A DNA stretch of 64,000 bases from Dipteris shenzhenensis. Its lineage: Eukaryota; Polypodiophyta; Polypodiopsida; Gleicheniales. The stretch lies in the NCBI GenBank assembly GCA_047967505.1, contig CM106538.1; one strand, 5' to 3'. Positions within the stretch are counted from its first letter, which is position 1; every line of letters starts with the position of its first letter. Shown here piece after piece: positions 12,535 to 21,760 of this stretch. The notes under the pieces were generated by a model. It was not told the DNA's origin. It ran no database searches and was given only the letters and a program-made list of their open reading frames with translations. The translations under genes and the position numbers were made by a program.

Positions 12535-13356
12535 TGGCACTCATCTCTCTTAGGAGAGTTGTGTGTTGCAGTGTTTTTAAATTGTTTAATATTTATTTTT
12601 TATTGTATTTAAGTGTGTAGATAGGTTGGCACTCATCTCTCTTGTGAGAGTGTGTTGCAGTCTATTTTTGTCATGTGTTGCAATTTTAATTATAATATAA
12701 ATGATTATCTTTTACTTGAGATTGGCACTCCTCTCTCTTAAGAGAGTTGTGTGTTGCAGTCTCAGTTTGTATAAAAATGTTTGTTTGTAGGAACTCTTCG
12801 GCTAGCACTCATCTCTCTTAAGAGAGTTGTGTGTTACAGTCCAAGCTTAGTGATGTTTTCATAGATGCTTATTATGGCACTCATCTCTCCCTTGAGAGTT
12901 GTGTGTTACAGTCTAAGTTTAGAGATGTTTTCAAGTACTTAGTCTGGCACTCAAGTGTCCCTTGATAGTTGTGTGTTGCAGTCTAAGTTAGATATCATGC
13001 GACGTCATCTTAGACACTTAGTCTAGCACTCAACTGTCCCTGGAGAATTGTGTGTTGCAGCCTAAGTTAGAAATCATGTGATGTGCTTTTAGACACTTAG
13101 TCTGGCACTCAATTGTCCCTTGATAGTTGCGTGTTGCAGTTGAAGCCTAGTGTTAGATGGTGAAGTCCACGATTAGGTTATACCTAGGTCATTTTTTGTG
13201 TTTTGATTTTCTATAGTATGTTACATGATTTGAGGCTTGAGTTTGAGTTGAGAGGTTATACCTAAAGTTCTTAGACTGCTTGCATTTCTTAGACTGCTTG
13301 CATTGATTTTCTTATTGCACCTGGCACTGAATTCTTTTTTGAATTTTGTGTTGCAG
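12535..13356 (+). repeat. Nine stem-loop modules ending in TGTGTTGCAG
   Basis: A module of about 37 bp runs from TGGCACTC through a self-complementary centre (for example CTCTCTTAAGAGAG) to GTGTGTTGCAGT. It occurs near 12535, 12627, 12723, 12803, 12875, 12945, 13023, 13102 and 13321. Spacing is 70-96 bp, settling at 78-79 bp for the sixth to eighth copies, and the last copy is 219 bp away. In later copies ACTTAGTCT before and GTCTAAGTT after the module extend the stem. Every copy ends in a T/G-rich stretch plus CAG or ACAG, which resembles a 3' splice site, and the last one lies directly before a small reading frame. The function is unknown. Confidence 0.85.
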
Positions 13357-13371
13357 CTTACTGCATATGAG

Positions 13372-13611
13372 ATGGCTCACGCCGGTGAGAAGAGGAAGTG
13401 TCAACAACCTGATCTCACAAAGTCTCAGAGGAAGGTGCTAAAAAATGAGAATGTACACTTCTTAATGAATGTCAATCAGGACATCATTGAGACAGCTTTC
13501 CAAAATGGTGAAAGTGGTGTACAAAATTTGGTGAGGACAATGGTAGAGCATGGAGGGAGGACCTTGCGTGATCGATTTCCAGATGTTTTCACAGTAGAGT
13601 CTATAGACTAG
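13372..13611 (+). CDS. Hypothetical 79-aa protein, unrecognised
   Basis: The ATG at 13372 is chosen because it follows the CAG that closes the last stem-loop module (13354-13356), as if this were a downstream exon. An ATG in the same frame at 13303 would add 23 hydrophobic residues read through the module. The product starts MAHAGEKRKCQQPDLTKSQR, is basic and then mixed helical in character, and ends VFTVESID. It has no motif I recognise. A second copy lies 360 bp downstream in the tandem duplication but has in-frame stops. After the stop, other frames continue with protein-like text (SQIDRDINSCDTKWRVLL, SFTSRMRGEVTKAK), so the present frame may be a truncated remnant of a longer transposon protein. 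Confidence 0.35.
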   Translation: MAHAGEKRKCQQPDLTKSQRKVLKNENVHFLMNVNQDIIETAFQNGESGVQNLVRTMVEHGGRTLRDRFPDVFTVESID

Positions 13612-14114
13612 TATTTGTACCACTTAGCGATGGAGGGCTGACGATGCCTCAGTCAAATAGATCGAGACATAAACTCATGTGACACAAAGTGGAGGGTCTT
13701 GCTGTAGATGCCAGGGTCATTTACATCAAGAATGCGTGGTGAGGTTACAAAGGCAAAGTGTCAATAACCTGATCTCACAAAGTCTTAGAGGAAGGTGCTA
13801 AAAAACGAGAATGTACACTTCTTAATGAATGTCAATCAGGACATCATTGAGACAACTTTCCAAAATGGTGAAAGTGGTGTACAAAATTTGGTGAGGACAA
13901 TGGCAGAGCATGGAGGGAGGACCTTGCATGATCGATTTCCAGATGTTTTCACAGTAGAGTCTATAGACTAGTATTTGTACCACTTAGCGATGGAGGGTTG
14001 ACGATGCCTCGGTCAAATAGATCGAGACATAAACTCATGTGACACAAAGTGGAGGGTCTTGCTGTAGATGCCACGGTCACGTACATCAAGAATGCGTGGT
14101 GAGGTTACAAAGGC
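13395..14114. repeat. 360-bp tandem duplication, two copies
   Basis: Copy 1 (about 13395-13754) and copy 2 (about 13755-14114) are offset by exactly 360 bp and differ at only a few positions. For example TCAACAACC becomes TCAATAACC and GTCTCAGAGG becomes GTCTTAGAGG. Both of those changes put stops into the reading frame of copy 2. The unit includes most of the 79-aa frame and the block AATGCGTGGTGAGGTTACAA at its end. Confidence 0.95.
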
Positions 14115-14614
14115 AAAGGAGCTGCCTCGACCTCCCTTCCATCAATGCACCCACACTGGTGTCCATAATATTTACACTATAATATTTACATCGTAAGAAA
14201 GAGACCGAGGCATGTACTTTTCGTATCTCTGTCACGTATGACCAAATCTTGCCACGCACCATGCTTTTGAAGTTGCCAAAAAGAAAATGTAAAAAAAACT
14301 AATTTGAGTATACAATAGAAACATATTGCAATACACATTTTATAAAAAACAACACATATCCTTTGAAAAACACGTTCAAGCATGCAATATATTAATTGTC
14401 ATTCAATCACACTCTTTTAAAATAATTCACATTCTATCGAAAGAATATTAAATATTCATTCAAAAGAAAGTGTAAGAATGAGACAACTCTTCTAATAACT
14501 TTTAAAACTTTTAAGTCGTACACTTTACAACTCTTTGTATTCTTTCACATTCTATTGAAAGAATATTACATATTCATTTAAAGAAAGTGTGAGAATACAA
14601 ACACAATAAAATAA
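14115..14614. repeat. Intergenic with a 124-bp-offset duplication
   Basis: ACATTCTATCGAAAGAATAT plus the following TATTCATT..AAAGAAAGTGT block occurs near 14427 and again near 14549. It contains a small self-complementary core (ATTCTATCGAAAGAAT). No gene is seen. Confidence 0.6.
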
Positions 14615-15401
14615 TATTTCTCACATGAGGTCTAGGGAACTCAATGAGAAGATCCTAAAACTCCCACATACAAAAATTCCCACAAGAGATCTAAGGAACT
14701 CAACAAGGAGATCTTAAGACTTCCACAAACTAATTTAATAATTTCATAGACACGAAAACAAGCCCATTTCTCACAAGAGATCTAAGAAACTCAACAAGGA
14801 GATCCTAAACTCCCACATAAAAAAATTTATTCACATGAGATCTAAGAAACTCAACAAGGAGATCCTAGAACTCCCACAAACAAATTTCCTAGACACAAAA
14901 ACAAGCCCATTTATTGCAAGAGATCCTAGAACTCCCATGTACAAAAATCTATTCACATGAGATCTAAGAAACTCAACAAGGAGATCTTAGAACTCCCACA
15001 AACAAATTTCATAGACACAAAAACAAGCCCATTTATCACAAGAGATCTAAGGAACTCACCAAAGAGATCCTAGAACTTCCACATACAAAAATCTATTCAC
15101 ATGAGATCTAAGAAACTCAACAAGGAGATCTTAGAACTCCCACAAACAAATTTCATAAACACAAAACAAGCTCATTTATCACAAGAGATCTAAGGAACTC
15201 ACCAAAGAGATCCTAAAACTCCCATGTATAAAAATCTATTCACATGAGATCTAAGAAACTCAACAAGGAGATCTTAGAACTCCCACAAACAAATTTCATA
15301 GACACAAAAACAAGCCCATTCATCACAAGAGATCTAAGGAACTCACCAAAGAGATCCTAGAACTCCCACGTACAAAAATCTATTCACATGAGATCTAAGA
15401 A
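14615..15401. repeat. 144-bp tandem array built from two sub-units
   Basis: Units carry GAGATCTAAGAAACTCAACA then GGAGATCTTAGAACTCCCAC, a CAAATTTCATAGACAC block, then a second GAGATCTAAGGAACTCACC half. GAGATCTAAGAAACTCA starts near 14959, 15103 and 15246, and the array stops inside a further unit at about 15401. Spacing is 143-144 bp. Shorter, more diverged units extend left to about 14615. The array ends exactly where copia copy 1 is broken. Confidence 0.92.
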
Positions 15402-16766
15402 ATGATCAATTTCACTCCTTCTAAAACCCTGGGACCGAATGAAAGCATCAAAATTTTGATACCATTCTCTAGGCGCTTGGTTAAGACCATAGAGACTCTT
15501 CTTTAGCATGCAAACTAAATGCTCTTTGCCCTTTTTTTCAAGGCCTTCTGATTGCACCATGTAAATTTCCTCATGCAGATCCCCATGCAAGAAAGCTGTC
15601 TTGACATCCATTTGCATAAGCTCCATATCCTCTGATGCCACTAGTCCAAGCATGCATCTAAGTGTGATCATCTTTACAACCAGAGAGAATATCTCATCAA
15701 AGTCCACACCCTTCTCTTGCTTGAACCCTTTAGCAACCAAACGGGCCTTGTACCTAGGCACATCTTCACCTGTGACCTTCATCTTGTAGACCCATTTACA
15801 TGGCAATGCTTTCTTTCCATGTGGCAAAGAAACCAAGTCCCAAGTCTTATTCTTCATAAGTGAACTCATCTTTGATTGCATAGCATACTCCCACTTGCAT
15901 TGATCCTCGCGCATCATAGCCTCTCTGTAGCAAGAAGACTCCCTGCAATCAGTAAGCATCACATAGTCTACCCCTGGAACAAACCTATCAGGTGGTCTAG
16001 ACACTCTAGATGATCTTCTTAAGGACATTTCAGCTTGCTGTCCCACCTGCATATCAGCCACATTTGGCTCATCATTTCCACCAATAGATGATCCATCATC
16101 TACCCTTGATTGTATACCTGTGGGAGTACTTGGTGGTACCATTTCTTGCACATTTGGTGCATGGACAACTTGCTGTCTATCAACATATGTAGGTGGATTC
16201 ACGTCTTGGAAAGTGATTCTTCTCATTTTCACATCCCTCATGGGTGCCTTATGCATCTTCTTCTCATTGAAGGCTACATCATGGATACGTATGATCTTCT
16301 TTGCTTCTGGATCCCAAAGACAATAGCCCATCTCTCCACTTTCACCATAACCCAGAAAGATGCATTTCCTAGACTTAGGATCTAGCTTCTTTCGAAGCTC
16401 TTTTGGCACATGTGCATATGCCTCACACCCAAATATACGCAAATGAGAGTAAGAGGGCTTCTTGCCACTCCATGCCTCTTCATGAATACCACCATCCAAA
16501 CTCTTACTAGGTGATCTATTGATCATGTGCACTGCAGTCTTCATTGCCTCAGCCCAAAAACCACCAGAAAGACTTGCATTGGAAAGCATGCATTGCAACC
16601 TTTCTTGAATGGTACGGTTTATCTTTTCTGCGACTGGATTTTGCTTTGGAGTACAAGGGGATGTGAGCTCTCTCTTAATCCCATGTGTATTAGCGAAATG
16701 CTGAAAGTCATGAGAGAGATACTCTCCACCATTGTCAGTTCATAGGCATTTAAGTGTTCTATCTGA
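15402..16766 (-). pseudogene. Copia copy 1 integrase C-part and RT N-part
   Basis: This continues the polyprotein after the integrase stop. A second stop (TGA where copy 2 has CGG) lies just before the second catalytic site TDNGGEY. The catalytic Glu is kept in PVAEKINRT. From an internal ATG at 16598 the frame is open: the integrase C-terminal part (FWAEAMKTAVHMINRSPSK, LRIFGCEAYAHVPKELR), the variable linker, then RT with WVYKMKVTGEDVPRYKARLV and the first RT catalytic Asp block LMQMDVKTAFLHGDLHEEIY, SLYGLNQAPREWY. The last RT residues are SEIDH. The following residues come from the repeat array, and the YVDD box is absent, so no active RT could be made. Confidence 0.93.
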
Positions 16767-18454
16767 CTAATTCTCAACCAAGGCCAGCCATTTCTGAAAT
16801 ACGTGGAACACATCACTCTTTCGAGCTATAGCATAAGCCCACACTTTCCTAGTTGCATCATCAATGAATGTCACATAGTATTCAGCCCCGCCTAATGACT
16901 GTGTAGGCATGGGACCACATACGTCTGAATGCACCAAATCAAGCTTTTCAAACTCTTTCTTTCCCCTTCTTTTATGGGCTGATTTAGTCTGCTTCCCATA
17001 GATACAGTGCTCACAAAATTCAAAATCAGAGAAACTTAAATGCGGTACATATCCCAAACGGCATAAGAGTTTCATCTTATTTTGGCTCATATGACCCAAC
17101 TGGCAATGCCATAAAGAAGTGCTTGGTTGCTCGGTTATTGCAACAACATGATCAAACACCCCTGATACATGTAAGTGATACAAAGTCCCACAGTTGGCAC
17201 CCCTGGCCAAAAGCATAGAGCCCTTCTGAATTTTCCAACTCCCAGAACCAAAGGTGGTATGAAAACCGGCATCATCAAGCTGACCCATTGAAATGAGACT
17301 CTTGGTCAACTTAGGCACATGTCTCACATTTTTCAAAATAAATGCAGACCCATTTGCAAAAGAAAACTTTATGTCACCTACTCCCACTATGTCACATGCA
17401 TAGTCATTTCCAAGATGCACACAACTTGTCTTTCCATTGTCATAAGTGGAGAACCATTCCCTATGGGGGGTAACATGGAATGAAGCACCAGAATCCAAAA
17501 TCCAATCTTGGGAATATGCATCATCTGAATTGGTAAGCAACTTTGCAGATAAACTAGACATGAAGAGAATGTCATTGTCACTATCATGTGTGACTGCATT
17601 GATCTCCTCGATCTTCACTTTTCCTTTGTCCTCCCTTGGACTCTCTTCCTTCTGATTTGCACCCCAATTTGCATTCTTTTTCTTATCCTTTTGCTCTCTT
17701 TTAAGCTTGTAGCAATCCTTTTTCATGTGGTCCTTCTTGCCACAATAGTGACACACAATGTTCCGTGCCTTGGACTTGCTACAGGACTTTCCTCTTTCTT
17801 GAAACTTCCCCTTGGACTGTGATCTGCCCCTTTGCACATTTAAGGCTGCATCCTGCTTGTTGCCTTCCATTGACTTCCATCTAATCTCCTTGGCCAACAA
17901 GCTACCAACCACATCATCAAAGTTCAATACTCCACTAGGTGCAAAGTTACTGATAGCAGTACGGAAAGTATCCCATGAGGATGGTAATGAGCATAAGAGA
18001 AATATTGCCCTCATTTTCGCATTGAGATTCAGCTTTTGAGCTTGAAGTTGACTGAAAATGATATTAAATTCATTTAAGTGCAAAGCTATGGATACTCCCT
18101 CCTTCATGTGCAGCTCAAACAATCTCTTCATGAGATAGACTTTGTTTGAGGCAGTCTCTTTCTAATATGTAGCACATAGCTTTTTCCATAAAGCTTCCGT
18201 AGTCTTTTTAGTGACTACTGTGAAATAAACTATCTTCCCAAGATGAAGTCTAATGGTAGAATTTGCCAATGCATCCAACTCATTCCATTTATCTGTGGAC
18301 ATAGTTGCAGGCTTAGCTACAATCCCTTGCAAGGGTTTTATCTGCTTCTTTTGAATAAGCACATCCTTATCTGTTCTTTCCACAAAGAAAAGTTTGTTCC
18401 ATCAAACTTTTTAATGCTGAAAAACTCCTTTTTAGACATGGAAGAGGATGCCAT
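16767..18454 (-). pseudogene. Copia copy 1 Gag-protease-integrase N-part
   Basis: Gag starts at the ATG at 18454 (MASSSMSKKEFF), followed by KKFDGTNFSLWKEQIR, the usual copia Gag opening. One base is missing at about 18386, so the frame shifts to DVLIQKKQIKPL. A TAG follows CATY at about 18162. The frame then stays open from 18131 to 16767. In it are Gag (LLCSLPSSWDT), an intact CCHC zinc knuckle CHYCGKKDHMKKDC (about 17712-17755), the protease motif WILDSGASFHV, the integrase zinc-binding region (WHCQLGHMS, FCEHCIYGKQ) and the first catalytic Asp in LVHSDVCGP. It ends at a TAG inside integrase, where copy 2 has CAG. It needs one frameshift repair and two stop changes to be a continuous polyprotein, so it is a pseudogene. 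Confidence 0.93.
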
Positions 18455-18913
18455 GATGCAAATAAAGCAAAAATACCAAATGCTAGTGCCTGCAAGAGAG
18501 AATCACACCAAATACTAGGTGCACCCAAATGTGTATGCCACAATAGAGTGAAATATCACCAAAACTCAAAGCTCAAAGTATCAAAAGATACAGTTGACTC
18601 ATGTGCATGTACTATATGAAGGTGTTTCCAAGCTCCTGAAATGAAATTGATACCAAAAGCAGGCCATGGTTGCCTCTACAAGTCAATACGGAGTCTCTGT
18701 TATCGAACGAAAAATGACTTTTTCTTTGAAAACACTTAACAGGCTCTCAAAACCACTTCGCAAAACCAAAGTGACTTTTCCAAAGGTTTCTTCAAGGTCT
18801 CTGCGCACTCGGATGCAAGTAAAATCACCCACAAAGCTTCTCACAGAGCTTCTCCTTCCTCCCACAGAGCTGCTGAGCTTCCAGGCATTCACGCACGCTC
18901 AGCTAGATCATCC

Positions 18914-18927
18914 GGGCTCTGATACCA
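18914..18927 (-). other. Primer-binding site, initiator tRNA-Met type
   Basis: Two bases inside the LTR the minus strand reads TGGTATCAGAGCCC, complementary to the 3' end of plant initiator methionine tRNA and typical for copia elements. Confidence 0.92.
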
Positions 18928-18929
18928 AT

Positions 18930-19100
18930 TGAGAGTGCTCTCAACGGAAGTAGAACGGAAGAGGGAGAGAGAGAAATAGAGAGCCACACAAGTTTTTTGG
19001 TGGATGCAGAACACCCTAATCTTCTTTTTCATTTATTTATATATGTGTTTGAGTATTGTACATAACCGGGGTAAAAGCACAGTGACCTTTAACCCCCACA
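18930..19100 (-). repeat. 5' LTR of copia copy 1 (171 bp)
   Basis: Read on the minus strand it starts TGTGGGGGTTAAAGG and ends GAGAGCACTCTCA, the same ends and the same length as both LTRs of copy 2. It contains a TATA-like TATATAAA block. The 3' end forms a small GAGAG/CTCTC hairpin. Confidence 0.95.
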
Positions 19101-20251
19101 GTTTCCTTCCATTGACATGTCCTTAAATACAGTTATTCAAAAAGTGAGAGATATAAGAAAGAATATTTGTGAGGAAAATACTACAACACAACAAATACCT
19201 AATTCAAATCGTTACGGGACGTTCAATTCCCTTCCATGTGAAACACAAATTGCAAAGGAAAAGGTGGAAGAGGCCGAAAAAGAAAAGGGTCCATTGTTGT
19301 TGATGAGAAATTAGATAAGAATGAATACTCTACTTTGTTTGGCAAACCATTAAATTGCATTCTTAAATATCTAGAAGCCATTCAGGACACTCCATCTTTT
19401 GAATGCTTCTCATGTGAGCGTTTGCTTTTTAAGAAGCAAACATTCTTCTTGAAAAAAGAAACATTCATGTGGATTCAAGAATGTTGAGGAACTTCCAATA
19501 GTGTGTTCCAAACAAGATCATTTTCTGTTTACAAGGATTGTCGATAGGCCATTAGCGACAATAAGATGCCCAAATATTTCGCACCTAACCAATACAAACA
19601 AATCATGAAAAACTAGATGTTGCCATGTTAAATGAAATAGAGGAAATATTGGTGTCCTGAAGAATAGCTTTCACACAAATAAGGGAACTAAGTTTCGATG
19701 GACAACTTGGTGTGAAAGGTAGCATAGTCAATGTTATGGCAGACACCTCTAAAGTACAAAATATATTACTGCGCTTTATGGATGAAGATGCCAATATGTT
19801 GATTGGGAATAAAAAGAAAATGCAATACAAACCTTCTTACATGATTGGGCATATTCGACCCTTGCTTTTGATGTTTGCAATAAAGAAATTGATAGGCACT
19901 CCTTTTTATAAAAGCAACAATGTTATTTTAGACAATGAATGGTACAACCACCAGGATGTGTTAAGTCAATAACAAGAGATACAAGAACAAATGGATTGTG
20001 AAGAAAGAATGGAAGTAGAGACTGACACTTTGGTGCACAATTTAATTTCTACCGAGCAAGTTCTAGATTATGAGACAACAATCCACTTCATGGCCCCTTG
20101 TGAGAATCAAAGGCCATTAGGACTATTTCAAGACAAGCATAGCGAGGAGCTTAATTTCCCACCACTATTCTTTGGCTCTCCAAGGAACAATGGAAATGAG
20201 AATTTATCGTACATGGAAATTGTGAAATGGGAGCTTACCCACAAATTGTAG
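19101..20251 (+). pseudogene. Helitron-type replicase N-terminal relic (DUF6570-like)
   Basis: Protein-like text runs over at least three frames. About 19370-19470 has YLEAIQDTPSFECFSCERLL, the Cys-x2-Cys opening of the DUF6570 region; then KDCR and NKMPKYFAPNQYK. About 19620-19900 has a conserved core (EEILVS, QIRELSFDGQLGVKGSIVNV, MADTSKVQNILLRFMDED, KKKMQYKPSYM, GHIRPLLLM). About 19991-20250 has the segment that precedes the Helitron-like N domain (MAPCENQRPLGLFQDKHSEE, LNFPPLFFGSP, YMEIVKWELTHKL). Known family order is DUF6570, this linker, then the Helitron_like_N (Rep) domain and a PIF1-type helicase. The Rep and helicase parts are absent. The left edge abuts the copia LTR at 19100 and the right edge is near 20251. 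Confidence 0.65.
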
Positions 20252-20254
20252 AAG

Positions 20255-20410
20255 CCTTGCAATTTCATGCAGTTGATCCAACCACGAGTTCAATACATGC
20301 TCTGCCTCCTAGTTGTCAATGCCATATGTGGACTCCTCCAACATTGCAATCAATACTATGCAAAGGGTAGCACAAACCACAACCACCTCCTTCGTTAACG
20401 CCATTAATCT
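20255..20410 (-). pseudogene. Possible transposase N-terminal remnant
   Basis: The minus strand reads EVVVVCATLCIVLIAMLEES, then TYGIDN, a stop, then EAEHVLNSWLDQLHE. Its position downstream of the Myb/SANT-like protein on the same strand would fit the second ORF of a PIF/Harbinger element. The similarity is only in character and the call is weak. Confidence 0.3.
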
Positions 20411-20929
20411 TTCACCTAGAAAGTGGAGACACATGCAGTCAAGAAAACATCAATACATGCATCCATGAAAAGATTCGATCTTAACAAACATAAAAAGATA
20501 CATAACATGCATCCATAAAAAGAGACATAACATGCATCGCATAAAAGGAGACACATTCAATACAAATGCAGCCATAAAGAATTCAGTAGATGCAATTAAT
20601 AAGAATTCATTACACTAAATTATCATCATGACAACCATAGAACCTTGACATAAGGTCTTAAACTTAACAACCATAAAAAGTACACAATAATTCATGAAAG
20701 TCTTAGAGTTAACTACCTTAAGAATTCATTTTAGGCTTTAAGAATTCTTTACTATTTCAATCTTTACAACCATAAAAAGAGACATAACATAAAACACCAT
20801 TAAAAGTAGGACATAAGACCAAACATGGTCGAAGTCATCATTGCTTGCAGGTAATAAGATTTAAGAACATCATCAAAGACTTTACTTAATAAGATTTAAG
20901 AACATCATCAAAGACTTTACTGCATGTAG
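20411..20929. other. AT-rich spacer
   Basis: Short repeats such as AAAAAGAGACATAACAT (near 20518 and 20772) and TAATAAGATTTAAGAACATC twice (near 20852 and 20887). No gene is seen. Confidence 0.5.
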
Positions 20930-21760
20930 GCAGCAAGAAAAATGCATCAATTATGAGAGGCATGACCCAAAAAATGAGCCAATGCAGATGTAAGAGTCTC
21001 TAAGATGTCCAATCTTCTCTTTTTTGTAGCTTCCCTGTGAGCCCCTACTACCTCCCTTCTCTCTGTAGATCGTTCAAGATGAGCTAGAATCCCAGGCCCA
21101 TTCTATGTTACGTGGGAGATGAACTCATCCATTTGTGCGTCCTTTCTTCCACCTCGACTGTGTGTGCTTGGGGGTATTTTGAGTGCACTCTGCTATAAAG
21201 GGATGGAGGAGTTGCCTTCCTTTGGTGAGCCAGATATTGGCTGAGTCATCGGTCTAGATCCCATCACCAGTGGCCGAGGCATGACTATACAGGGTAACAT
21301 GTGCACGGGCATGCATGTACTCGTCCACAAAATCATACCACTTGCATGTTCTTTGGACATCATTTCTTGAAATGGAATTATTAAGTTTGTTTGCTTTATA
21401 CTGGTCATAGACACGGGCCCACTTCTTCTGACATGCTTCGCTCTCCTTGTCGAAGTCAAAGTATGTAGTTGCTAACTTGTTTGCAATTTTGCTCCAGAGA
21501 TCCATCCCCTGTTTTTGTGGCTTGTTGAACTCATCATTTAGCCCACCACACTTGTGAATCAAGCTATGAACCCAATAATCCTTCCACATTGTAGCTTTCC
21601 CTCCCTAGGTATCATTTTCATCATCGACACCATCAATGTCATTCGTCTTTTTCTTCGCCCTAACTTTCTTCTTTGAGCTTTGCTTGCTCTAAATAGAGTC
21701 ACCCTAAAGAACATTTCTGCCTCTCTTTGCACCCTTTCGAAAGGGAGTGTGTGCAAGTCG
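20930..21760 (-). pseudogene. Myb/SANT-like (trihelix) transposon protein, broken
   Basis: The best frame (21589-21254) begins MWKDYWVHSLIHKCGGLNDE and continues with PQKQGMDLWSKIANKLATTY, KESEACQKKWARVYDQYKAN and a CKWYDFVDEYM end. This spacing of Trp residues and helices is typical of Myb/SANT-like or MADF-type DNA-binding domains. Upstream (21700-21600) is a Lys/Arg-rich then Asp-rich linker with a stop before MWK. Downstream, in shifted frames, are MDEFISHVT, then a stop, then NGPGILAHLERSTERREVVG and KRRLDILETLTSALAHFLGH, which look like the C-terminal helical part. Such proteins accompany PIF/Harbinger transposases (known), and similar host trihelix proteins exist. At least three breaks make it a pseudogene. 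Confidence 0.6.

Larger units (their letters stand above)
15402..19100 (-). mobile_element. Ty1/copia copy 1, 3'-truncated
   Basis: This is a minus-strand copia retrotransposon: 5' LTR (18930-19100), primer-binding site (18914-18927), a leader of about 460 bp, then Gag, protease, integrase and the first part of RT. It ends abruptly inside RT at about 15401, where the 144-bp array begins, so the RT catalytic YVDD region, RNase H, the polypurine tract and the 3' LTR are missing. The Gag-protease-integrase-RT order shows the Ty1/copia type. Its leader is about 960 bp shorter than that of copy 2 (a deletion after GGAAACA.CTTCAT). Stops and a frameshift make it non-coding today. Compared with copy 2 (38363-42972) it is the same family with scattered substitutions. 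Confidence 0.95.

Noticed and set aside
12535-13356. CRISPR array
   Set aside because: The repeats are degenerate, spacers are themselves similar, unit spacing changes, and the DNA is of plant nuclear type with no cas-like gene.
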